64,000 nt of DNA from Siphonodentalium dalli (lineage: Eukaryota > Mollusca > Scaphopoda > Gadilida > Siphonodentaliidae). A program made the translations under genes and the position numbers. The notes beneath the pieces were generated by a model. It saw only the letters and a list, made by a program, of their open reading frames with translations, ran no database searches and was not told the origin of the DNA. Shown piece after piece: positions 1 to 14,078 of the stretch; within the stretch, counting starts at the first letter, position 1; every line of letters begins with the position of its first letter. The stretch covers positions 167,020,394 to 167,084,393 of the forward strand of contig CP136069.1 in the NCBI GenBank assembly GCA_032622095.1, read 5' to 3'.

Positions 1-3000
1 GCATATCGAGATGTGTATACAGTCCAATTTTCGATGCTCTGCTCCTTATAATTTCCGAGATAATAAAATGACATTTTTTCATATAAAGGGAGATAACTCT
101 ACGGGGTAAATGCGGACAATATCCGTTATGAGCCAAAGGCATAGAACTCATTTACCCCAACATACTTACCAAACTTGAGTTTTCTAGTACTAATACATTC
201 CGAGATTTGGGCGTTGAAAAATACTGTAGTATAATAATAATAATAATGAAAAATAATCGAAAAAGGGCCATAACTCTGTTAAAAGATATTGGACCAACAT
301 CCGGATACCATTATTTTTAGTAGACCTTAGATGCCTTCATTCGCTAGAGATTTCGCGGTCCTCCTCCCATTAGTTTCTGAGTATTTCCAATTAAACAGAA
401 AACGGCCGCAGTAGAAAAACAATATACTTCCTTGGTTACACCATGGAAGTATAATAATAGGATCAATCATGAGTGGAAAGAATCGCAGTTTATGGACGGA
501 AAATATGAAGTATGGTGATTATATGTTGTCCTAATATGTGTAGGTTGATCTCAAGTGTTTGGACGTGACCCCACCCCTGCCTCGAAATTGGGTGACGGGA
601 TTGGGAAAACATCAACCCCTGGCACAAACTGCTAAGTTTGAGGCCCCGTAACTTCGTCAGTTTCCAACGGATTTTAAAGTTGTTTCCAGTTTTGTGATTT
701 GCGGCTGACATAGATTGCATAGTATAAATTTCATCTGATTTGGAGACGGATAACACTTTGATTATTGGAAAGCATATGGGCCCAAATTCAAACTTGTACG
801 GCCAAAATCTCCGCCATTTTCCAACGTATTTACGATCTGTCTTCAGCTTCGAGATCGGCTGATGTTGCAGATATTATATTCCAAGTTTCATCTGATTCCG
901 AGAAGAATTAAAATTCGGCACCACGGACCACCCCTCCCCAGACCCACAATAATGAACCGACACTGGCAAAATTTGGCCCACCGCGTGCCGTCTCCAGTCC
1001 GTACGCATTTTCGTATCAGATGACATCCTATGTTCGATATCTTCGGAGGAGATGTGTTATCAAGCACATGGGCCCAAAATTGCAAAGTTTGAGGGCCCGC
1101 GATTCTTTTAGTTTTCGATGGATTTTCGAAATTCTTCCAGTTTCTAGATCGGCTGATGTTGCAGATGTTATATTCCAAGTTTCATCTGATTCCGAGAAGA
1201 ATTAAAAATTGGTACCACGGACCACCCCTCCCCAGACCCACAATAATGAACAGACACTGGCAAAATTTGGCCCACCGCGTGCTCTCTTCCGTCCGCACAC
1301 GTTGGCGTATCAGATGATATCCTATGTTCGATATCTTCGGAGGAGATGTGAGGACAAGCACATGGGCCCAAATTGCAAACTTTGAGGGCCCGTAACTCTT
1401 GCATTTCTTCTCGGATTTCAAAAATCCTTTCCGGTATGAGTTTGTTTTCGTTCGGGAAATACATAAACTTAAATATATGAATGTCAATCAAAATTTTATT
1501 TTGCAAACAATTTGCCCCCCACCCCAGTGTCAAAATATATGTCTGACCCTGTCAAAATTTCCTTCTCTGACTAAACTGACAACGGTCAACACGACTATGA
1601 AAACCACATGCAGTTATCTGGAATGATACAAGAGGACAACAGAGTACAATCAAATAGAGGTTTGCCAACTATGGGCGGTAACTCCTCAGGGAAAGCGCGG
1701 ACACAAGTTCTGATGCCCGTGGGCAGTAGGGCATATCGAGATGTGTATACAGTCCAATTTTCGATGCTCTGCTCCTTATAATTTCCGAGATAATAAAATG
1801 ACATTTTTTCATATAAAGGGAGATAACTCTACGGGGTAAATGCGGACAATATCCGTTATGAGCCAAAGGCATAGAACTCATTTACCCCAACATACTTACC
1901 AAACTTGAGTTTTCTAGTACTAATACATTCCGAGATTTGGGCGTTGAAAAATACTGTAGTATAATAATAATAATAATAATGAAAAATAATCGAAAAAGGG
2001 CCATAACTCTGTTAAAAGATATTGGACCAACATCCGGATACCATTATTTTTAGTAGACCTTAGATGCCTTCATTCGCTAGAGATTTCGCGGTCCTCCTCC
2101 CATTAGTTTCTGAGTATTTCCAATTAAACAGAAAACGGCCGCAGTAGAAAAACAATATACTTCCTTGGTTACACCATGGAAGTATAATAATAGGATCAAT
2201 CATGAGTGGAAAGAATCGCAGTTTATGGACGGAAAATATGAAGTATGGTGATTATATGTTGTCCTAATATGTGTAGGTTGATCTCAAGTGTTTGGACGTG
2301 ACCCCACCCCTGCCTCGAAATTGGGTGACGGGATTGGGAAAACATCAACCCCTGGCACAAACTGCTAAGTTTGAGGCCCCGTAACTTCGTCAGTTTCCAA
2401 CGGATTTTAAAGTTGTTTCCAGTTTTGTGATTTGCGGCTGACATAGATTGCATAGTATAAATTTCATCTGATTTGGAGACGGATAACACTTTGATTATTG
2501 GAAAGCATATGGGCCCAAATTCAAACTTGTACGGCCAAAATCTCCGCCATTTTCCAACGTATTTACGATCTGTCTTCAGCTTCGAGATCGGCTGATGTTG
2601 CAGATATTATATTCCAAGTTTCATCTGATTCCGAGAAGAATTAAAATTCGGCACCACGGACCACCCCTCCCCAGACCCACAATAATGAACCGACACTGGC
2701 AAAATTTGGCCCACCGCGTGCCGTCTCCAGTCCGTACGCATTTTCGTATCAGATGACATCCTATGTTCGATATCTTCGGAGGAGATGTGTTATCAAGCAC
2801 ATGGGCCCAAAATTGCAAAGTTTGAGGGCCCGCGATTCTTTTAGTTTTCGATGGATTTTCGAAATTCTTCCAGTTTCTAGATCGGCTGATGTTGCAGATG
2901 TTATATTCCAAGTTTCATCTGATTCCGAGAAGAATTAAAAATTGGTACCACGGACCACCCCTCCCCAGACCCACAATAATGAACAGACACTGGCAAAATT

Positions 3001-6000
3001 TGGCCCACCGCGTGCTCTCTTCCGTCCGCACACGTTGGCGTATCAGATGATATCCTATGTTCGATATCTTCGGAGGAGATGTGAGGACAAGCACATGGGC
3101 CCAAATTGCAAACTTTGAGGGCCCGTAACTCTTGCATTTCTTCTCGGATTTCAAAAATCCTTTCCGGTATGAGTTTGTTTTCGTTCGGGAAATACATAAA
3201 CTTAAATATATGAATGTCAATCAAAATTTTATTTTGCAAACAATTTGCCCCCCACCCCAGTGTCAAAATATATGTCTGACCCTGTCAAAATTTCCTTCTC
3301 TGACTAAACTGACAACGGTCAACACGACTATGAAAACCACATGCAGTTATCTGGAATGATACAAGAGGACAACAGAGTACAATCAAATAGAGGTTTGCCA
3401 ACTATGGGCGGTAACTCCTCAGGGAAAGCGCGGACACAAGTTCTGATGCCCGTGGGCAGTAGGGCATATCGAGATGTGTATACAGTCCAATTTTCGATGC
3501 TCTGCTCCTTATAATTTCCGAGATAATAAAATGACATTTTTTCATATAAAGGGAGATAACTCTACGGGGTAAATGCGGACAATATCCGTTATGAGCCAAA
3601 GGCATAGAACTCATTTACCCCAACATACTTACCAAACTTGAGTTTTCTAGTACTAATACATTCCGAGATTTGGGCGTTGAAAAATACTGTAGTATAATAA
3701 TAATAATAATAATGAAAAATAATCGAAAAAGGGCCATAACTCTGTTAAAAGATATTGGACCAACATCCGGATACCATTATTTTTAGTAGACCTTAGATGC
3801 CTTCATTCGCTAGAGATTTCGCGGTCCTCCTCCCATTAGTTTCTGAGTATTTCCAATTAAACAGAAAACGGCCGCAGTAGAAAAACAATATACTTCCTTG
3901 GTTACACCATGGAAGTATAATAATAGGATCAATCATGAGTGGAAAGAATCGCAGTTTATGGACGGAAAATATGAAGTATGGTGATTATATGTTGTCCTAA
4001 TATGTGTAGGTTGATCTCAAGTGTTTGGACGTGACCCCACCCCTGCCTCGAAATTGGGTGACGGGATTGGGAAAACATCAACCCCTGGCACAAACTGCTA
4101 AGTTTGAGGCCCCGTAACTTCGTCAGTTTCCAACGGATTTTAAAGTTGTTTCCAGTTTTGTGATTTGCGGCTGACATAGATTGCATAGTATAAATTTCAT
4201 CTGATTTGGAGACGGATAACACTTTGATTATTGGAAAGCATATGGGCCCAAATTCAAACTTGTACGGCCAAAATCTCCGCCATTTTCCAACGTATTTACG
4301 ATCTGTCTTCAGCTTCGAGATCGGCTGATGTTGCAGATATTATATTCCAAGTTTCATCTGATTCCGAGAAGAATTAAAATTCGGCACCACGGACCACCCC
4401 TCCCCAGACCCACAATAATGAACCGACACTGGCAAAATTTGGCCCACCGCGTGCCGTCTCCAGTCCGTACGCATTTTCGTATCAGATGACATCCTATGTT
4501 CGATATCTTCGGAGGAGATGTGTTATCAAGCACATGGGCCCAAAATTGCAAAGTTTGAGGGCCCGCGATTCTTTTAGTTTTCGATGGATTTTCGAAATTC
4601 TTCCAGTTTCTAGATCGGCTGATGTTGCAGATGTTATATTCCAAGTTTCATCTGATTCCGAGAAGAATTAAAAATTGGTACCACGGACCACCCCTCCCCA
4701 GACCCACAATAATGAACAGACACTGGCAAAATTTGGCCCACCGCGTGCTCTCTTCCGTCCGCACACGTTGGCGTATCAGATGATATCCTATGTTCGATAT
4801 CTTCGGAGGAGATGTGAGGACAAGCACATGGGCCCAAATTGCAAACTTTGAGGGCCCGTAACTCTTGCATTTCTTCTCGGATTTCAAAAATCCTTTCCGG
4901 TATGAGTTTGTTTTCGTTCGGGAAATACATAAACTTAAATATATGAATGTCAATCAAAATTTTATTTTGCAAACAATTTGCCCCCCACCCCAGTGTCAAA
5001 ATATATGTCTGACCCTGTCAAAATTTCCTTCTCTGACTAAACTGACAACGGTCAACACGACTATGAAAACCACATGCAGTTATCTGGAATGATACAAGAG
5101 GACAACAGAGTACAATCAAATAGAGGTTTGCCAACTATGGGCGGTAACTCCTCAGGGAAAGCGCGGACACAAGTTCTGATGCCCGTGGGCAGTAGGGCAT
5201 ATCGAGATGTGTATACAGTCCAATTTTCGATGCTCTGCTCCTTATAATTTCCGAGATAATAAAATGACATTTTTTCATATAAAGGGAGATAACTCTACGG
5301 GGTAAATGCGGACAATATCCGTTATGAGCCAAAGGCATAGAACTCATTTACCCCAACATACTTACCAAACTTGAGTTTTCTAGTACTAATACATTCCGAG
5401 ATTTGGGCGTTGAAAAATACTGTAGTATAATAATAATAATAATAATGAAAAATAATCGAAAAAGGGCCATAACTCTGTTAAAAGATATTGGACCAACATC
5501 CGGATACCATTATTTTTAGTAGACCTTAGATGCCTTCATTCGCTAGAGATTTCGCGGTCCTCCTCCCATTAGTTTCTGAGTATTTCCAATTAAACAGAAA
5601 ACGGCCGCAGTAGAAAAACAATATACTTCCTTGGTTACACCATGGAAGTATAATAATAGGATCAATCATGAGTGGAAAGAATCGCAGTTTATGGACGGAA
5701 AATATGAAGTATGGTGATTATATGTTGTCCTAATATGTGTAGGTTGATCTCAAGTGTTTGGACGTGACCCCACCCCTGCCTCGAAATTGGGTGACGGGAT
5801 TGGGAAAACATCAACCCCTGGCACAAACTGCTAAGTTTGAGGCCCCGTAACTTCGTCAGTTTCCAACGGATTTTAAAGTTGTTTCCAGTTTTGTGATTTG
5901 CGGCTGACATAGATTGCATAGTATAAATTTCATCTGATTTGGAGACGGATAACACTTTGATTATTGGAAAGCATATGGGCCCAAATTCAAACTTGTACGG

Positions 6001-9000
6001 CCAAAATCTCCGCCATTTTCCAACGTATTTACGATCTGTCTTCAGCTTCGAGATCGGCTGATGTTGCAGATATTATATTCCAAGTTTCATCTGATTCCGA
6101 GAAGAATTAAAATTCGGCACCACGGACCACCCCTCCCCAGACCCACAATAATGAACCGACACTGGCAAAATTTGGCCCACCGCGTGCCGTCTCCAGTCCG
6201 TACGCATTTTCGTATCAGATGACATCCTATGTTCGATATCTTCGGAGGAGATGTGTTATCAAGCACATGGGCCCAAAATTGCAAAGTTTGAGGGCCCGCG
6301 ATTCTTTTAGTTTTCGATGGATTTTCGAAATTCTTCCAGTTTCTAGATCGGCTGATGTTGCAGATGTTATATTCCAAGTTTCGTCTGATTCCGAGAAGAA
6401 TTAAAAATTGGTACCACGGACCACCCCTCCCCAGACCCACAATAATGAACAGACACTGGCAAAATTTGGCCCACCGCGTGCTCTCTTCCGTCCGCACACG
6501 TTGGCGTATCAGATGATATCCTATGTTCGATATCTTCGGAGGAGATGTGAGGACAAGCACATGGGCCCAAATTGCAAACTTTGAGGGCCCGTAACTCTTG
6601 CATTTCTTCTCGGATTTCAAAAATCCTTTCCGGTATGAGTTTGTTTTCGTTCGGGAAATACATAAACTTAAATATATGAATGTCAATCAAAATTTTATTT
6701 TGCAAACAATTTGCCCCCCACCCCAGTGTCAAAATATATGTCTGACCCTGTCAAAATTTCCTTCTCTGACTAAACTGACAACGGTCAACACGACTATGAA
6801 AACCACATGCAGTTATCTGGAATGATACAAGAGGACAACAGAGTACAATCAAATAGAGGTTTGCCAACTATGGGCGGTAACTCCTCAGGGAAAGCGCGGA
6901 CACAAGTTCTGATGCCCGTGGGCAGTAGGGCATATCGAGATGTGTATACAGTCCAATTTTCGATGCTCTGCTCCTTATAATTTCCGAGATAATAAAATGA
7001 CATTTTTTCATATAAAGGGAGATAACTCTACGGGGTAAATGCGGACAATATCCGTTATGAGCCAAAGGCATAGAACTCATTTACCCCAACATACTTACCA
7101 AACTTGAGTTTTCTAGTACTAATACATTCCGAGATTTGGGCGTTGAAAAATACTGTAGTATAATAATAATAATAATAATGAAAAATAATCGAAAAAGGGC
7201 CATAACTCTGTTAAAAGATATTGGACCAACATCCGGATACCATTATTTTTAGTAGACCTTAGATGCCTTCATTCGCTAGAGATTTCGCGGTCCTCCTCCC
7301 ATTAGTTTCTGAGTATTTCCAATTAAACAGAAAACGGCCGCAGTAGAAAAACAATATACTTCCTTGGTTACACCATGGAAGTATAATAATAGGATCAATC
7401 ATGAGTGGAAAGAATCGCAGTTTATGGACGGAAAATATGAAGTATGGTGATTATATGTTGTCCTAATATGTGTAGGTTGATCTCAAGTGTTTGGACGTGA
7501 CCCCACCCCTGCCTCGAAATTGGGTGACGGGATTGGGAAAACATCAACCCCTGGCACAAACTGCTAAGTTTGAGGCCCCGTAACTTCGTCAGTTTCCAAC
7601 GGATTTTAAAGTTGTTTCCAGTTTTGTGATTTGCGGCTGACATAGATTGCATAGTATAAATTTCATCTGATTTGGAGACGGATAACACTTTGATTATTGG
7701 AAAGCATATGGGCCCAAATTCAAACTTGTACGGCCAAAATCTCCGCCATTTTCCAACGTATTTACGATCTGTCTTCAGCTTCGAGATCGGCTGATGTTGC
7801 AGATATTATATTCCAAGTTTCATCTGATTCCGAGAAGAATTAAAATTCGGCACCACGGACCACCCCTCCCCAGACCCACAATAATGAACCGACACTGGCA
7901 AAATTTGGCCCACCGCGTGCCGTCTCCAGTCCGTACGCATTTTCGTATCAGATGACATCCTATGTTCGATATCTTCGGAGGAGATGTGTTATCAAGCACA
8001 TGGGCCCAAAATTGCAAAGTTTGAGGGCCCGCGATTCTTTTAGTTTTCGATGGATTTTCGAAATTCTTCCAGTTTCTAGATCGGCTGATGTTGCAGATGT
8101 TATATTCCAAGTTTCATCTGATTCCGAGAAGAATTAAAAATTGGTACCACGGACCACCCCTCCCCAGACCCACAATAATGAACAGACACTGGCAAAATTT
8201 GGCCCACCGCGTGCTCTCTTCCGTCCGCACACGTTGGCGTATCAGATGATATCCTATGTTCGATATCTTCGGAGGAGATGTGAGGACAAGCACATGGGCC
8301 CAAATTGCAAACTTTGAGGGCCCGTAACTCTTGCATTTCTTCTCGGATTTCAAAAATCCTTTCCGGTATGAGTTTGTTTTCGTTCGGGAAATACATAAAC
8401 TTAAATATATGAATGTCAATCAAAATTTTATTTTGCAAACAATTTGCCCCCCACCCCAGTGTCAAAATATATGTCTGACCCTGTCAAAATTTCCTTCTCT
8501 GACTAAACTGACAACGGTCAACACGACTATGAAAACCACATGCAGTTATCTGGAATGATACAAGAGGACAACAGAGTACAATCAAATAGAGGTTTGCCAA
8601 CTATGGGCGGTAACTCCTCAGGGAAAGCGCGGACACAAGTTCTGATGCCCGTGGGCAGTAGGGCATATCGAGATGTGTATACAGTCCAATTTTCGATGCT
8701 CTGCTCCTTATAATTTCCGAGATAATAAAATGACATTTTTTCATATAAAGGGAGATAACTCTACGGGGTAAATGCGGACAATATCCGTTATGAGCCAAAG
8801 GCATAGAACTCATTTACCCCAACATACTTACCAAACTTGAGTTTTCTAGTACTAATACATTCCGAGATTTGGGCGTTGAAAAATACTGTAGTATAATAAT
8901 AATAATAATAATGAAAAATAATCGAAAAAGGGCCATAACTCTGTTAAAAGATATTGGACCAACATCCGGATACCATTATTTTTAGTAGACCTTAGATGCC

Positions 9001-10395
9001 TTCATTCGCTAGAGATTTCGCGGTCCTCCTCCCATTAGTTTCTGAGTATTTCCAATTAAACAGAAAACGGCCGCAGTAGAAAAACAATATACTTCCTTGG
9101 TTACACCATGGAAGTATAATAATAGGATCAATCATGAGTGGAAAGAATCGCAGTTTATGGACGGAAAATATGAAGTATGGTGATTATATGTTGTCCTAAT
9201 ATGTGTAGGTTGATCTCAAGTGTTTGGACGTGACCCCACCCCTGCCTCGAAATTGGGTGACGGGATTGGGAAAACATCAACCCCTGGCACAAACTGCTAA
9301 GTTTGAGGCCCCGTAACTTCGTCAGTTTCCAACGGATTTTAAAGTTGTTTCCAGTTTTGTGATTTGCGGCTGACATAGATTGCATAGTATAAATTTCATC
9401 TGATTTGGAGACGGATAACACTTTGATTATTGGAAAGCATATGGGCCCAAATTCAAACTTGTACGGCCAAAATCTCCGCCATTTTCCAACGTATTTACGA
9501 TCTGTCTTCAGCTTCGAGATCGGCTGATGTTGCAGATATTATATTCCAAGTTTCATCTGATTCCGAGAAGAATTAAAATTCGGCACCACGGACCACCCCT
9601 CCCCAGACCCACAATAATGAACCGACACTGGCAAAATTTGGCCCACCGCGTGCCGTCTCCAGTCCGTACGCATTTTCGTATCAGATGACATCCTATGTTC
9701 GATATCTTCGGAGGAGATGTGTTATCAAGCACATGGGCCCAAAATTGCAAAGTTTGAGGGCCCGCGATTCTTTTAGTTTTCGATGGATTTTCGAAATTCT
9801 TCCAGTTTCTAGATCGGCTGATGTTGCAGATGTTATATTCCAAGTTTCATCTGATTCCGAGAAGAATTAAAAATTGGTACCACGGACCACCCCTCCCCAG
9901 ACCCACAATAATGAACAGACACTGGCAAAATTTGGCCCACCGCGTGCTCTCTTCCGTCCGCACACGTTGGCGTATCAGATGATATCCTATGTTCGATATC
10001 TTCGGAGGAGATGTGAGGACAAGCACATGGGCCCAAATTGCAAACTTTGAGGGCCCGTAACTCTTGCATTTCTTCTCGGATTTCAAAAATCCTTTCCGGT
10101 ATGAGTTTGTTTTCGTTCGGGAAATACATAAACTTAAATATATGAATGTCAATCAAAATTTTATTTTGCAAACAATTTGCCCCCCACCCCAGTGTCAAAA
10201 TATATGTCTGACCCTGTCAAAATTTCCTTCTCTGACTAAACTGACAACGGTCAACACGACTATGAAAACCACATGCAGTTATCTGGAATGATACAAGAGG
10301 ACAACAGAGTACAATCAAATAGAGGTTTGCCAACTATGGGCGGTAACTCCTCAGGGAAAGCGCGGACACAAGTTCTGATGCCCGTGGGCAGTAGG
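1..10395. repeat. Satellite sub-block, variant type A (units 1-6)
   Basis: Units 1-6 share diagnostic bases, such as GTGAGGACAAGCACATG in the last sub-repeat and GATATCCTATGTTCG upstream of it. They differ from each other by very few substitutions. This is the most homogeneous part of the array and probably the most recently amplified. Confidence 0.8.
1731..3463. repeat. Reference satellite unit and its internal sub-repeats
   Basis: Each unit is itself built from repeats. An (AAT)n tract lies near 1960-1980. A ~214 bp module follows and ends in the hairpin ATACTTCC...GGAAGTAT (2157-2185). Two ~294 bp sub-repeats begin with CATCTGATTCCGAGAAGAAT near 2621 and 2915, and two shorter, more diverged ones precede them (start near 2464 and earlier). 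The phrase GGGCC(C)GTAACTCT or GGGAGATAACTCT recurs several times per unit (near 1820, 2000, 2378, 3119 and 3407). The unit therefore arose by several rounds of amplification before the 1.73 kb period was fixed. Confidence 0.85.
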
Positions 10396-13300
10396 GCATA
10401 TCGAGATGTGTATACAGTCCAATTTTCGATGCTCTGCTCCTTATAATTTCCGAGATAATAAAATGACATTTTTTCATATAAAGGGAGATAACTCTACGGG
10501 GTAAATGCGGACAATATCCGTTATGAGCCAAAGGCATAGAACTCATTTACCCCAACATACTTACCAAACTTGAGTTTTCTAGTACTAATACATTCCGAGA
10601 TTTGGGCGTTGAAAAATACTGTAGTATAATAATAATAATAATAATGAAAAATAATCGAAAAAGGGCCATAACTCTGTTAAAAGATATTGGACCAACATCC
10701 GGATACCATTATTTTTAGTAGACCTTAGATGCCTTCATTCGCTAGAGATTTCGCGGTCCTCCTCCCATTAGTTTCTGAGTATTTCCAATTAAACAGAAAA
10801 CGGCCGCAGTAGAAAAACAATATACTTCCTTGGTTACACCATGGAAGTATAATAATAATGAAAAATAATCGAAAAAGGGCCATAACTCTGTTAAAAGATA
10901 TTGGACCAACATCCGGATACCATTATTTTTAGTAGACCTTAGATGCCTTCATTCGCTAGAGATTTCGCGGTCCTCCTCCCATTAGTTTCTGAGTATTTCC
11001 AATTAAACAGAAAACGGCCGCAGTAGAAAAACAATATACTTCCTTGGTTACACCATGGAAGTATAATAATAGGATCAATCATGAGTGGAAAGAATCGCAG
11101 TTTATGGACGGAAAATATGAAGTATGGTGATTATATGTTGTCCTAATATGTGTAGGTTGATCTCAAGTGTTTGGACGTGACCCCACCCCTGCCTCGAAAT
11201 TGGGTGACGGGATTGGGAAAACATCAACCCCTGGCACAAACTGCTAAGTTTGAGGCCCCGTAACTTCGTCAGTTTCCAACGGATTTTAAAGTTGTTTCCA
11301 GTTTTGTGATTTGCGGCTGACATAGATTGCATAGTATAAATTTCATCTGATTTGGAGACGGATAACACTTTGATTATTGGAAAGCATATGGGCCCAAATT
11401 CAAACTTGTACGGCCAAAATCTCCGCCATTTTCCAACGTATTTACGATCTGTCTTCAGCTTCGAGATCGGCTGATGTTGCAGATATTATATTCTAAGTTT
11501 CATCTGATTCCGAGAAGAATTAAAATTCGGCACCACGGACCACCCCTCCCCAGACCCACAATAATGAGCCGACACTGTCAAAAATTGGCCCAACGCGTGC
11601 CCTCTTCAGTCCGCACACATCTGCATTTCAGATGACATCGTATGTTCGATATCTTCGGAGGAGATGTGGTCACAAGCACATGGGCCCAAAATTGCAAAGT
11701 TTGAGGGCCCGCGATTCTTTTAGTTTTCGATGGATTTTCGAAATTCTTCCAGTTTCTAGATCGGCTGATGTTGCAGATGTTATATTCCAAGTTTCATCTG
11801 ATTCCGAGAAGAATTAAAAATTGGTACCACGGACCACCCCTCCCCAGACCCACAATAATGAACAGACACTGGCAAAATTTGGCCCACCGCGTGCTCTCTT
11901 CCGTCCGCACACGTTGGCGTATCAGATGATATCCTATGTTCGATATCTTCGGAGGAGATGTGAGGACAAGCACATGGGCCCAAATTGCAAACTTTGAGGG
12001 CCCGTAACTCTTGCATTTCTTCTCGGATTTCAAAAATCCTTTCCGGTATGAGTTTGTTTTCGTTCGGGAAATACATAAACTTAAATATATGAATGTCAAT
12101 CAAAATTTTATTTTGCAAACAATTTGCCCCCCACCCCAGTGTCAAAATATATGTCTGACCCTGTCAAAATTTCCTTCTCTGACTAAACTGACAACGGTCA
12201 ACACGACTATGAAAACCACATGCAGTTATCTGGAATGATACAAGAGGACAACAGAGTACAATCAAATAGAGGTTTGCCAACTATGGGCGGTAACTCCTCA
12301 GGGAAAGCGCGGACACAAGTTCTGATGCCCGTGGGCAGTAGGGCATATCGAGATGTGTATACAGTCCAATTTTCGATGCTCTGCTCCTTATAATTTCCGA
12401 GATAATAAAATGACATTTTTTCATATAAAGGGAGATAACTCTACGGGGTAAATGCGGACAATATCCGTTATGAGCCAAAGGCATAGAACTCATTTACCCC
12501 AACATACTTACCAAAGTTGAGTTTTCTAGTACTAATACATTCCGAGATTTGGGCGTTGAAAAATACTGTAGTATAATAATAATAATAATAATAATGAAAA
12601 ATAATCGAAAAAGGGCCATAACTCTGTTAAAAGATATTGGACCAACATCCGGATACCATTATTTTTAGTAGACCTTAGATGCCTTCATTCGCTAGAGATT
12701 TCGCGGTCCTCCTCCCATTAGTTTCTGAGTATTTCCAATTAAACAGAAAACGGCCGCAGTAGAAAAACAATATACTTCCTTGGTTACACCATGGAAGTAT
12801 AATAATAGGATCAATCATGAGTGGAAAGAATCGCAGTTTATGGACGGAAAATATGAAGTATGGTGATTATATGTTGTCCTAATATGTGTAGGTTGATCTC
12901 AAGTGTTTGGACGTGACCCCACCCCTGCCTCGAAATTGGGTGACGGGATTGGGAAAACATCAACCCCTGGCACAAACTGCTAAGTTTGAGGCCCCGTAAC
13001 TTCGTCAGTTTCCAACGGATTTTAAAGTTGTTTCCAGTTTTGTGATTTGCGGCTGACATAGATTGCATAGTATAAATTTCATCTGATTTGGAGACGGATA
13101 ACACTTTGATTATTGGAAAGCATATGGGCCCAAATTCAAACTTGTACGGCCAAAATCTCCGCCATTTTCCAACGTATTTACGATCTGTCTTCAGCTTCGA
13201 GATCGGCTGATGTTGCAGATATTATATTCTAAGTTTCATCTGATTCCGAGAAGAATTAAAATTCGGCACCACGGACCACCCCTCCCCAGACCCACAATAA

Positions 13301-14078
13301 TGAGCCGACACTGTCAAAAATTGGCCCAACGCGTGCCCTCTTCAGTCCGCACACATCTGCATTTCAGATGACATCGTATGTTCGATATCTTCGGAGGAGA
13401 TGTGGTCACAAGCACATGGGCCCAAAATTGCAAAGTTTGAGGGCCCGCGATTCTTTTAGTTTTCGATGGATTTTCGAAATTCTTCCAGTTTCTAGATCGG
13501 CTGATGTTGCAGATGTTATATTCCAAGTTTCATCTGATTCCGAGAAGAATTAAAAATTGGTACCACGGACCACCCCTCCCCAGACCCACAATAATGAACA
13601 GACACTGGCAAAATTTGGCCCACCGCGTGCTCTCTTCCGTCCGCACACGTTGGCGTATCAGATGATATCCTATGTTCGATATCTTCGGAGGAGATGTGAG
13701 GACAAGCACATGGGCCCAAATTGCAAACTTTGAGGGCCCGTAACTCTTGCATTTCTTCTCGGATTTCAAAAATCCTTTCCGGTATGAGTTTGTTTTCGTT
13801 CGGGAAATACATAAACTTAAATATATGAATGTCAATCAAAATTTTATTTTGCAAACAATTTGCCCCCCACCCCAGTGTCAAAATATATGTCTGACCCTGT
13901 CAAAATTTCCTTCTCTGACTAAACTGACAACGGTCAACACGACTATGAAAACCACATGCAGTTATCTGGAATGATACAAGAGGACAACAGAGTACAATCA
14001 AATAGAGGTTTGCCAACTATGGGCGGTAACTCCTCAGGGAAAGCGCGGACACAAGTTCTGATGCCCGTGGGCAGTAGG
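10396..14078. repeat. Satellite sub-block, variant type B (units 7-8)
   Basis: Units 7 and 8 share differences absent elsewhere, for example GAGCCGACACTGTCAAAAAT and ATGTGGTCACAAGCACATGG near 11567-11690 and 13301-13420. The first unit of the pair carries the 214 bp duplication and the second does not, so the pair could be one higher-order dimer. Confidence 0.75.
10646..11073. repeat. 214 bp tandem duplication inside satellite unit 7
   Basis: The segment from GAAAAATAATCG to the hairpin ATACTTCC...GGAAGTAT plus AATAAT occurs twice in a row (10646-10859 and 10860-11073). Both breakpoints fall in AATAAT microhomology, which suggests replication slippage or unequal exchange at the microsatellite. 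Confidence 0.9.
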
